Source: Plutella xylostella (taxonomy: Eukaryota; Arthropoda; Insecta; Lepidoptera; Plutellidae). Taken from it: a DNA stretch of 64,000 bases. This document shows positions 31,288 to 41,005 of this stretch, piece after piece. The notes below the pieces were generated by a model. It did no database searches. It was not told the DNA's origin and saw only the letters and a list, made by a program, of their open reading frames with translations. Made by a program: the position numbers and the translations under genes. The stretch covers positions 5,842,501 through 5,906,500 of the forward strand of contig NC_064006.1 of assembly GCF_932276165.1 (NCBI RefSeq). Reading direction: 5' to 3'. Numbering within the stretch: position 1 is the first letter of the stretch; each line of letters begins with the position of its first letter.

Positions 31288-31461
31288 TGTGGGAGTGAGA
31301 TAGTATGAGTGAGCGAGTAAGATGATAGGAAATGGTAGATGGCGCCACTGGCGATTCAGATTATAACCTTGTTGTCATGTTGTGTGCACTCGCAAGAGAC
31401 TCGCTAGTTATTAATTAAAATAAACGTGTAAAACCAGTAATCTGCGTCTAATTTCCCCACA
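31288..31461 (+). repeat. Ty3/gypsy 3' LTR
   Basis: 174 bp, uninterrupted; supplies the empty-site reference for the insertion in the left LTR. The preceding bases (AGGATGGCCGAG) are only weakly purine-rich, so the polypurine tract is poor. Confidence 0.92.
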
Positions 31462-31501
31462 TATATACTACTCAATGTGGAAGCTTATAATATATATATT
31501 T

Positions 31502-31556
<55 letters not shown>

Positions 31557-31725
31557 ATAAAATATATATATTATAAGCTTCCACATTGAGTAGTGAGTAG
31601 TTAAAAGATGAAGATAAAAAACAACCAAACTCTCACAATATATTGATCTCTCAAAAAGGCACGGACATAAAGTCTGTGGAGTGATAATAAAATCTTTAAA
31701 AAAAAAAAAAAAAAACCAATGATTT
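31462..31725 (+). pseudogene. Helicase unit copy 2, last fragment with poly A
   Basis: Resumes the 3'UTR after the gypsy element and ends with AATAAAATCTTT and about 18 A residues, then AACCAATGATTTT, which differs by one base from the target sequence of copy 1. Confidence 0.85.
31467..31594. repeat. Long hairpin around a TA microsatellite
   Basis: 41-base arms (31467-31507 and 31554-31594), starting ACTACTCAATGTGGAAGC, are inverted around a 46-base TA run. Copies 1 and 3 have only one arm, so an inverted duplication arose here. Confidence 0.85.
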
Positions 31726-32037
31726 TCCACTTTTTATTTTTATTTCTCAGTTCAGTATACATATACCTACATACTTACTTTAGTTGGTTGATTCCGTACT
31801 GCCTAACACGGGTCGTGTAGAAAGAAAGGGTTTGTCACTGACAAATGATAAGTAGGTAGTAGCGGACACAAAAACCTCACAAAGTGGATATAGTATATTA
31901 AATTAATCTATTATTATTGTATATACAACAGGTTCAATGAAGGCGTTAGTATAAAGGTAACAATAGCTTTGAAAACGCATCCGATAAAAAAATAAACGGT
32001 TCACAACTTTATGGAAAAGCATTTTTTTCTTGCGTGT
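31726..32037. repeat. Flank shared with copy 1 (pairs with 10866-11177)
   Basis: Same genomic flank as after copy 1. The similarity ends at GCGTGT, exactly where the SINE tail begins in copy 1. Confidence 0.8.
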
Positions 32038-32271
32038 ATTAAAAAAACGTTTAATAAAGGTTTTTGAAAATGACTCCCTGAGTCACTCCGTTTATGATAA
32101 AAACCTGAAGACCTTAATCTATAATATACCAACAATGTGTACTGGCACACTCCGTGTCTCCTGTAACCTATATTTCATCGTTCACAGCTCCTATCCTCCC
32201 AGCCCGGACCTACTAGAATGCAATTTACAATGTACACACAGAACTAAACAGCTCATGTTCCAACTATTATT
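32038..32271. other. Unassigned spacer
   Basis: Single-copy-looking DNA beyond the duplicated flank; no gene or repeat recognised. Confidence 0.4.
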
Positions 32272-32923
32272 GTATATGTCGCAGGCATCTGGTTTAATCT
32301 CCTGTTTGATTGAACCGCTAGCCCGTTCATTGGATGACGCTACTCAGTTGAATGACTAAAGAACAACTCGTCAAGTGGTTGACTGTAACGTCCAACGTCT
32401 TGACTGAACGTTATTCAGCGAAGTCGTTAAATGGGATATAGTATAGCAACTTTGTAATGTCTGATTAGGATGAACATGACCAGACAATAGTCAACAAAAA
32501 GACTATGTTACAAAGCTCTCATCTCACAAATTAACTAAACAATAACAATAAACGTACCTTGATATTGTTGTTCATAATTATCCAATTTCAGCACATTTTT
32601 TTCTTTGAAACTATCCGCCGGCGGTGTAATAATAGGTAAATCCATGTTGTCACACTATTTTAACATAAATAACGCACTTTAAAGCTAATTTATTTGAAAA
32701 AAATAACAATACAAGTGCTTTTTGTGTCAGCTGTTCGCTGTTAGACGCCATATTTGTTTTATTCACCACCTGACTGATTTTAAGTCCGCTAACTAGTTGG
32801 ACGTTTTGTGACGCTTGTACAATCAACGTTCGGCCTAGTCATACAACTGAATAGCGTCATCCAATGAACGGGCTAGCGGTTCAATCAAACAGGAGATTAA
32901 ACCAGTTGCCTGCGACATATACA
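32272..32923. mobile_element. MITE-like element with about 88-bp inverted ends
   Basis: The ends GTATATGTCGCAGGCA and complement extend with few mismatches for nearly 90 bases, including GAACCGCTAGCCCGTTCATT. The 0.65-kb element has no recognised ORF. The target duplication is not clear. Confidence 0.75.
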
Positions 32924-33365
32924 CAGGGTGATTACAAACCAATAATCTTGTCCGTTTACTTAGTCTCTAAGATGGCAGCCGGCAGATGATCCTGAAATGC
33001 AAGGGTTCTCACGAAATAGGCTGTATATTTATGTAGAAGATACGGCTGCTTGTACAATTGTACAGTCTGGCGCATACTAACCTGACCTCACTTAGGAAGC
33101 GTTGCAGTACCTATTGTCTTGCTTTTTCTTTAATTCATTCTTTCAATAGCTTGTTAAAAAACAAATCACCTCTCGACTGTACTTAATTCGGCATCATGCT
33201 ACAGTTAATGATTATTTGTATTAAATAAAGGCAGCATCGATAGGTTTGGCGGAACGTAATGTAAAAAAAAATGTCCACCCGTAATATTTTGACATCAGAC
33301 CTGTTTTTCTCGTCACGGAATACCTTTTTTACTAGTAACTTATAACTATCGGAATAAGAATAATA
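32924..33365. other. Unassigned spacer
   Basis: Begins with ACACAGGGTGATTAC, similar to other ACAGGGTG ends in the window, so it may be an incomplete MITE. Nothing else is recognised. Confidence 0.35.
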
Positions 33366-34890
33366 TACAGGGTGTCCCAAAAGTCAACGTCATCCCTTAA
33401 AGGGCTGATAGGTCAGCTCATGAGAGGCCAGAATATCACAATATGACCTTAGTAAAAACTCGATAATTTTCGAGATATTTACACTTTTATAAATTTGCTG
33501 AAAATCGACACCTTGGATCAGTTTTTTGCGTGCCGCCGGTACAAAAATCCATATTGTTAGAATTTGTTTGGTGTTGCATCACCGTGTATAGCCCTGCTAT
33601 TGATCGCAGTAAAAAAAAAATATCGAGTAATGCTGTATGTTTAAAAAAAACACGGTTTTCAAAGTCATAAAAGGTAATCGTATTTTTTTATAAATAACTT
33701 TGACTCTACATAATGTAAAAAAAATATACCACGCAAACCTGGCACCTTATTTGAAAAGATTGCTCATTTAATGCAGTTTCCAAAATGGTATGAAACGTTG
33801 CTATTGTTTCAATTAACAAAATGACTTACCCTTAATAAATTCTGTCAGATAAATTTCCTTCAAACAATTTTACATCGAGGTCGTTTTGTACTAAAATAGC
33901 AATAACTTTTTTGTTAATTGAAACAATAGCAACGTTTCATACCATTTTGGAAACTGGATTAAATGAGCAATCTTTTCAAATAAGGTGCCAGGTTTGCGTG
34001 GTATATTTTTTTTACATTAAGTAGTGTCAAAGTTGTTTATAAAAAAATACGATTACCTTTTATGACTTTGAAAACCGTGTTTTTTTTAAACATACAGCAT
34101 TACTCCATTTTTTTTTGACTGCGATCAATAGCAGGGCTATACAAGGTGATGCAACACCAAACAAATTCTAACAATATGGACTTTTGTACCGGCGGCACGC
34201 AAAAAACTGATCCATGGTGTCCATTTTCAGCAAATTTATAAAAGTGTCAATATAAACCAATAAAATTAAGATAGTTTTAAGAACACTGTCACACATTAAC
34301 ACCAGGCAAAACAACAGCGATGACAAAAGGAGTGTGTGGCCACTGACAGGCGTCTGTTAAGTTCTCTGAAGACAGCTGACACTGGCCCTACCCTTCAAAT
34401 GTTTGTTGCCATTATAATTGTAAGTGTGACTGTGTGAAACAAAGAAAAAAAAAAAAGAAAAAAAAAAAAAAAAAACAAGAAATGCACAACTGGGGGTTTT
34501 TAGTCGGTTAAAGGCCGACACTACCTGGGTCCCCTTCCCAGGTGTCTGTGTAGATTTTCCTCCAGGAGTGCAAAAAAAAAAAAAAAAAATATTAATAATA
34601 TATAGGTATATATATATAAAAGATAAAATATATATATTATAAGCTTCCACATGGAGTAGTGAGTAGTTAAAAGATGAAGACAAAAAACAACCAAACTCTC
34701 ACAATATATTGATCTCTCAAAAAGGCACGGACATAAAGTCTGTGGAGTGATAATAAAATCTTTAAAAAAAAATGACAATATCTCGAAAATTATCGAGTTT
34801 TTACTAAGGTCATATTGTGATATTCTGGCCTCTCATGAGCTGACCTATCAGCCCTTTAAGGGATGACGTTGACTTTTGGGACACCCTGTA
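33366..34890. mobile_element. Foldback-type element with about 460-bp inverted arms
   Basis: The left arm (33366-33824) and right arm (33908-34253 plus 34773-34890) are near-complementary through their length and end TACAGGGTGTCCCAAAAGTC. The loop is about 80 bases. TA-type flanks fit a Tc1/mariner-related target, but this is not certain. Without the inserted helicase 3' end it is about 1.0 kb. No coding capacity. A transcript would form a very long double-stranded RNA stem. Confidence 0.85.
34254..34772 (+). mobile_element. Helicase unit copy 3: 3' end only, retrotransposed
   Basis: Starts AAACCAATAAAATTAAG, the same point as the inner AATAAA of copies 1 and 2, and runs to AATAAAATCTTT plus A9. 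It sits within the right arm of the foldback element. TGTCAATAT before it and TGACAATAT after it form a probable 9-bp target duplication with one mismatch. It retains both 3'UTR hairpins and lacks the 0.72-kb insertion of copy 1. Confidence 0.85.
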
Positions 34891-35675
34891 TATGTGAAAT
34901 AAAAGAAAGTAATGATAAAAAGACCTATAACTGATCGATGAAATATGAGAGTATATAAGCTACAACCAATCTTTTTTTGCCAATTCCCCCGCGAACTTTA
35001 CTCCCTATTCATACCACTAAGTGCCATCACTATGCGAGCATAAAACCACAGCATGACACGCCATATACGGAGCCAAAAGCCAATTCCTGCACAGAACACA
35101 AGAGCTATTTTCGCGCAAACTACCCAAGGTCAAGGTCAGGCCTTGTACCATGCTGTCATCGTCGGGGTAACCCCGGTGCCGCGTTTGATTGATATCTTTC
35201 CTTTCCATTGTTACCCCGCGCCACCCTATTCAAATACATTCATATAGATCCGTGGGCGAGCGTTTGAGCGATGGCGTAAGTAGAAACAGCGGGCTTAGTT
35301 ATTGTTTAATTTTATTGATATCTTTATCGCTTTGAATGCATCGTATTCTAATATAAGAAAGAGAAATTACCTATATGCTTACTCTTCCAAGCTTAAATTA
35401 AGAGAATAGATAAGTTATGCTGCTCCTATACATTCCTATACCATTTAAGTTAGAATAATGAAACGTTTTTTTTACTTGTATTAGGTATAACAAAATACCT
35501 TTCTTATCCCCTCGTCTGTACATACATATTATACTGTTTTTTAACCGTTTGAGTGTCAATGGTAGGTACCATATCGTATTCATGGTGCGTAGGTAGGCAC
35601 CTACGCAGTATTGCGTACTCGGCATTCATTGTGTGAAGGAGGAGAGTAGACTCTCCGATCCCTTATTTTACTTCA
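34891..35675. other. Intergenic stretch, nothing recognised
   Basis: AT-rich with a GC-richer patch near 35.1-35.2 kb that contains several short overlapping frames but no domain. Confidence 0.4.
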
Positions 35676-35945
35676 TCATCATCATCCTCATCATCATCAT
35701 CATCATCATCAGCCTATAGCAGTCCACTGCTGGAAGCGGGCCTCTCCCAAAGCATGCCACTGGATGCGATCTTTAGCTTTCTGCATCCAATCATAACCAG
35801 CCACCTTTCGCAAGTCGCCACCCCATCTAGCCGGAGGGCGTCCCACAGTACGTTTGCCTAGTCGCGGCCTCCACTCCAGAACACGTTTATCCCATCGGTC
35901 ATCGGTCCTTCGACAGATGTGACCAGCCCACTGCCACTTAAGCTT
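35676..35945 (-). mobile_element. LINE 3' end (RTE-like) with CATCAT tail
   Basis: On the minus strand the translation gives a LINE C-terminus with GRPPARWGGDLRKVAG, WMQKAKDR and QQWTAIG, then a stop and a GATGAT-repeat tail (35676-35712). It is a 5'-truncated remnant. A relative lies at 58115-58440. Confidence 0.7.
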
Positions 35946-36499
35946 ATTTTACTTACTATACTAACTTATATTTATGGTATAGGTCAATTGTACAAATGCA
36001 TGTAGGTAATAACACTCCAGATAATCGTATTCAGTTCCGAATTCAGTTTATTTAGCAATCTTTGAAACATACTTACCATATTACACATAATAATTTACAG
36101 AATGAGGCGGTTTTCAAATACCCTAACTTGATATTAGCAAAAAATATGTAGTTTTTGCGTCAAACAAAATATGTTCTTTCACTTTCGGAGAATCAAGCCA
36201 GGTTACTCTAGCTTGAAAAAAACCAACGAACGGGAAGCTGTCATGCAATTGCTATCTTTAATTGCAACGACATAGAGCCGCGGTTAGCACAGCAATGACC
36301 CACAGACCAGCCAGTCACTCAGTCAGAGTCACTGTAAACTCAAAGTTTAATTGATTGCAACTTCCGAACTGCCGCAAGTTGGCAGTCGATTTGTCCCCAA
36401 CATGGGTGACTGCACGCTTCTATCTAGTGTAGCTACCTACTAATGGATTTTCTATCTGACTAATGGAGCGTTTACACGAGTGACTAAGGCCTAAAGATG
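35946..36499. other. Intergenic stretch, nothing recognised
   Basis: No gene, RNA or repeat that I can name. Confidence 0.4.
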
Positions 36500-36672
36500 G
36501 CTAATATTCACATCGTCCAACGCACCCTTGTCAGTCAACAACTGAAGCGAAGCGGGACCACCAACCCGCACTAGGCCAGCGTGGTGGACTAGGCCTAAAA
36601 CCCTTCCTTCATTGGAAGGAGACCCGTGCCCCAGCAGTGGGGACGCGATGGGTAGTCGTGATGATGATAACA
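36500..36672 (+). mobile_element. Retroposon 3'-end fragment
   Basis: Contains GGCCAGCGTGGTGGACTA, a TTCCTTCATTGGAAGGA palindrome and CCCCAGCAGTGGGG, followed by GATGAT repeats. Shared with 22404-22505. A common lepidopteran LINE/SINE 3' end. Confidence 0.6.
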
Positions 36673-36943
36673 ATGCACACACGTAGGTAGTTGGGTAGAG
36701 ATAGAGAAAGAGAGTTGCCAGACGACAAAATACATATAAAAAGTATAAACATTGTGTTGGTGTTGCCAACAACAACTGATACTAATCTGACTGGCCAATC
36801 CTTTCACCACGTTGTAAACCTTAGCTGAAGCTCTTGCGTTTAACACCGACACGATAAGAAGAAGCAAGAGGTGTTAAGGTAAGAGTCCACCTATATGGTA
36901 TTGTACGCATCGGAGAAAACGGATTTTCATAAATGTATGGTGA
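36673..36943. other. Intergenic spacer
   Basis: Nothing recognised. Confidence 0.35.
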
Positions 36944-36953
36944 AAAACGATGC

Positions 36954-37172
36954 CCGATTCCCGGCTGGGGCAGATATTTGTTTAAACACAGATACGAGTA
37001 TTTGTTCTCGGGTCTTGGATGTGCCCGTAAAATGGCAATAGGCCCGCCCCCTATTACATTGGGACTAACATAACAATCTGGCGAAAAGTGGGTGCAGCAA
37101 TGCACCTCTGCCTACCCCGCAAGGGAGTACATTAGTACAAGGCGTGAGTGCGTGTTTTTTTTTTTTTTTTTT
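36954..37172 (+). mobile_element. tRNA-derived SINE, 5'-truncated, with target duplication
   Basis: Starts within the tRNA-like head (CCGATTCCCGGCTGGGGC), has the same body as the SINE at 11.2-11.4 kb, and ends in a run of about 18 T. AAAACGATGC flanks it at 36944-36953 and 37173-37182. Confidence 0.85.
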
Positions 37173-37182
37173 AAAACGATGC

Positions 37183-38805
37183 TAGTCTATAATAACTAGT
37201 GCAAGCACAAGAACCGGCGTCCCAAGAGGAGAAAACAACAGATTATCTCTGCGTTCTCAATTAGCAATCGTTCGGCCATAACCAACCCCCGACCAACACG
37301 GAGTTACTGCGCAATAAATGTGTACTTCACAGGTCTTCGCCTCAGGTAATCACGCGGTGGAATGGCCTTCCAGAAACAAACGTTAGGAAGAAACTGTACC
37401 AGTACTGTGACTTGGATAAGGAAAGGGCGGGAGAAAATTTACAGGGCCACAAAATTTTATAGATTGATGAATTTAAACACGGGGAAATGATATCATGTAT
37501 TATGTCATTATTTCGCATGTTCTATGTTATTAAAATTTGCCTACCAAATAAACTGCTCTATATAAAATTTCTTGTTCCAATTGACATCAGAATCTAGGTA
37601 TAAAATTTACCAGAAATAGAGTCCAGGAAGCTTACCGTATCGCTAAGTTTTAACCTTGTGATTAAGCAAAACCTCTTTTTGATTCTCAAGTCACAATATT
37701 TTTAGTTCGGATAAATACAGGGTTGAATTTTATCAGTGATGTTACCGTTGATACGTTAGTGGTGATGCAGAACCCTGTATTTATAAGTGCCCTTACTGTT
37801 ATAGTTATACTCTGTACCATTAATAAGAAGGCGATTTCAGTTCCAAATTGATATAGGGGCCCTTAGCCTTAGCCCGTAGACTCTATTGACTACTATAAAA
37901 CAGTAACTGTTTAACAGTAAAACCTAATTACAGGACTGGTATTTGAAATTAACTGTAAAAGTGTGATTTATATGGTTATAAAATGTAAAAAAAATATAAA
38001 CTACGCTGAGTGTGTGATAAGACTGAAATTTTACAGCTTTAATCGCAAGGATATAAGTCGGATAAAAATAAAATAGTTTCACTGTACGTAGCCATACAAA
38101 AAATGGCGGTGCGAACGGGACCTTATATTCTGTGGGTCCGATAAACTAGGATCACCACAGCTGTCAAAATTCTTATTTCATTATTCAAAGCAATTTCTTC
38201 TTTTATTAAGTGACTGCGAAGCGTTAATATAAACGTTAAACGTAGGTTGAAGTAACTGTTATTGCCAAATTTTGTAAATATGACAGGTCTCTCATCTTCG
38301 CGTAAGCCTCACAAAGATACGTGCCTATATTAAAGGGTAAGCGAAATTTAATATTAAATTCACGGGTAATACAGCCAACAGGCATAATGCAATGTCTTCT
38401 TCTTCTTAGCATGGCGGTTACAAACACTATAGATGGGCGAAGTTTAACCAGAATCATGAAAAATCGAGCTATTATAAGTTTAGCAACTGTGAGTTTTTCC
38501 GTGGCTTCAATGTAACAACCTATGGCCTGAAAAGTACCAGTATCAAAATTAGGCCTACTGTACCAAAACTATAGCATTTTTCCGTTTCATACTTGACTAG
38601 GGAAATCGTAAATGCCTTTAAACGTTAAAAAATATTTGAAAGTATATTATTAATTTGTATATGATTAATATATAATTAAGCCTATAAGTATATAATTAAT
38701 TTGTAAAACCTCTGAAGCTGTCTGCGATAAAAATGAAATACTTACCTACTTAGGTAATGTTATGTACCTACTTACTTAGCCTGCACGTAACGTTAATTCA
38801 CTTGA
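37183..38805. other. AT-rich intergenic stretch
   Basis: No coding region recognised. It holds one small inverted-repeat element (37714-37782). Confidence 0.4.
37714..37782. repeat. 69-bp inverted-repeat element
   Basis: Perfect 12-base ends AAATACAGGGTT and AACCCTGTATTT. Probably an internally deleted MITE. Confidence 0.6.
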
Positions 38806-39032
38806 AGGCCCGGGTCTCCTATTTACGCCGTAGTTCGCGTCCAGCGTCACGCCGCGCCGTAGGCCGCGTCACAATGCTCACTATAGAAATGTACTGATTA
38901 CTGATGCGGTCTCCCTTACACGCCGACGTTGGCGCGTAGACGCCGTAGGTAGGCCGTAGGACGTTGATCAAAACGTTTGTTTACGTCAAACGTCGGACGC
39001 CGCATATAGCATAAAATAGGAGACCCAGGCCT
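38806..39032. mobile_element. GC-rich MITE
   Basis: 227 bp with 19-base ends (AGGCCCGGGTCTCCTATTT, one mismatch) and repeated CGCCGTAG motifs inside, in sharp base contrast to its AT-rich surroundings. The target duplication is not clear. Confidence 0.75.
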
Positions 39033-39410
39033 AACAGTATACCCGAAGTACACGAAGGATGCCTGGCTACCCATAGCACAGGGTATCCTAGTTTGGGAAC
39101 CAGGAACCAAAATGTAAACCTACCTACTTATGGCAAATAAACGTTATTCATTCATTATTTTCAAAGTTACAAATTTATGAGCCTCTATTTGTCATGAACT
39201 CATGAATTTAGAATCGAACGAGGTTTTAACTTCGGTTAGAAATGGGTCAGGATAGGTTATTAATCTGACGCGCGAAGGGACACCTGTGTAAACGGATTAC
39301 TGTGACGGGCGGGATTTAATCATAATTGATGAGTATGTTAAACGTATCTATGTAAAAATACGTATTTTTTATACGAAGATACCGGTAGGGGTGGTACAGT
39401 AGATATTATA

Positions 39411-39717
39411 TTCTCACGAGCAATGTAAGAGTTCCAGTGAGAAAAGAACTAAAAACATAAACAGAAACAAACGAATTGAGAACCTCCTCCTTTTTTCGAA
39501 GTCGGTTAATTACTAATGAAACGGTAAAGGCTAGCTTGACTTTATGTCGCAATCTGCTATATTGAAGTAAGTAGGTATATTTAACAGCGCATCAGAATAT
39601 TACCAATTAAAAATAAAAATATTGTAATGAAATTCAAAATTGAATTTTTGAAGAAAAAATATGTCAGTAGGTGTCGACATTTTGTAAATTGAACTTTTTT
39701 ATTGCTTGTGAGTGTAG
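39411..39717. mobile_element. MITE of the CACTCACGGGCAATG family, copy A
   Basis: Ends CTCACGAGCAATG and ATTGCTTGTGAGTGTA. Four related copies occur at 44.6, 48.5, 52.8 and 63.9 kb. Confidence 0.75.
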
Positions 39718-40886
39718 TTTACTACCCTCAGTAAACCAGTTTGAATCTTATGTGAGTATATGTGTATATACCTAGATATATCAGGTGTCTGTTCCATATT
39801 ACAGGCTCTGCCTAATTTGGGGTCGGATGGCTGTGTGTAAGATATGTTAGTCTATGGATGTGGGGACACCCACATAGGTATGTTTTTATATTATTTATTA
39901 CCAACGGACGAATCATATTCAGTATTCTTTGTAAAGAAATTCACACAAGTGCGTCCACTTCCTCGGTATTGCCGACGCCGTTTCTCTATACATTTATGAT
40001 CATCCGTTTCGTCCGATACATATACGATACCGATATGTGGGCGCTTACTTTGAATATACCTTTACGCCTTTAAATATGTTATTGAACGATTATTTCACTG
40101 AAGCGACAGTTGGTCTTCACAGAGGGTAATGGTGTTATGTCATGCGTCGCGACCGTGTCATAGCGACCTTGACCTTTCCGCATTTCCATATCCATGACAC
40201 AATAGGTAATGCTCCCTTACCACTACCGTTTGCGTGTAATTTTTCAGCTTGAAATGTTTATAAAGAGGTACAGGCAGAGATAATAATATGTACCGCCACC
40301 GCCAACGCAAAATCATTTATAAATACCAATGGCTGATTAAAATTAAACTGCGAGATCCTTTTTTATCTGTCTACCAATCTAATTGCTTATCTATATATCA
40401 GCTTCCTGCTTACAAAATTTCATTAAACTCTGTTCTGTAGTTTCTGCGTGAAAGAGTAACAAACTTTTTCGTTTATAGTATTTGTAGAATATAATATATG
40501 AAATACTCGTATTTCACTGCCAAGGCAATATCTTCAGCTGCCTGTAACACTTGGAGAGGACAAGTGGACACTTCGCCAATAGGAATCAAGATGTCAATAA
40601 AAAACGTTCTTTGGAAATCTATTTTTATTTCGTCGCCTTGAAGACCCTACAATAAGAAAAATACAGTGACGAAAAAGATTACGATTATTCATATTTTTTC
40701 GCTACTTATATTTAATTATTTCACAACAGTATAGGTTTGGATTCACTTTTGGTTTGATACACTTTTCACATGAACATTATTTTTAATAATATAAATTTAA
40801 ATTAAACGAAAGAGGGTAGGTAGTTATATAAATCAGTGAGTACGAAGAAGTGTCAAACAATATGTTTACAGATGGCTCTGGCCCTG
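39718..40886. other. Intergenic stretch
   Basis: No gene seen. At 40420-40470 there is a diverged piece (CTGTAGTTTCTGCGTGAAAG) of the SINE-like repeat found at 51.8 and 58.5 kb. The patch 39895-40035 is also similar to 56820-56960. Confidence 0.45.
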
Positions 40887-41005
40887 TAGCACGGGGCGCT
40901 AATAAGGCGTGACAAAAGTTTTCCGCCGCGCTCGCTCTTGACGCTGCGTGATGTGAGTGAGCGCGATGCAAAACTCTTGTCACGTCTTAAATGCGCCCCG
41001 TGCTA
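40887..41005. mobile_element. Short MITE with 36-bp inverted ends
   Basis: 119 bp; TAGCACGGGGCGC at the left and GCGCCCCGTGCTA at the right, extending about 36 bases with a few mismatches. The middle is GC-rich. Confidence 0.8.

Larger units (their letters stand above)
25399..31461 (+). mobile_element. Ty3/gypsy LTR retrotransposon, structurally intact
   Basis: The LTRs are only 174 bp (TGTGGGAG to CCCCACA) and identical by eye once a 0.7-kb insertion in the left one is removed. TATA lies on both sides. A primer-binding site follows the left LTR and a single gag-pol frame fills the interior. Sequence identity of the LTRs and an unbroken polyprotein mark it as one of the youngest insertions here, capable of activity unless the LTR insertion blocks transcription. 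Confidence 0.92.
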
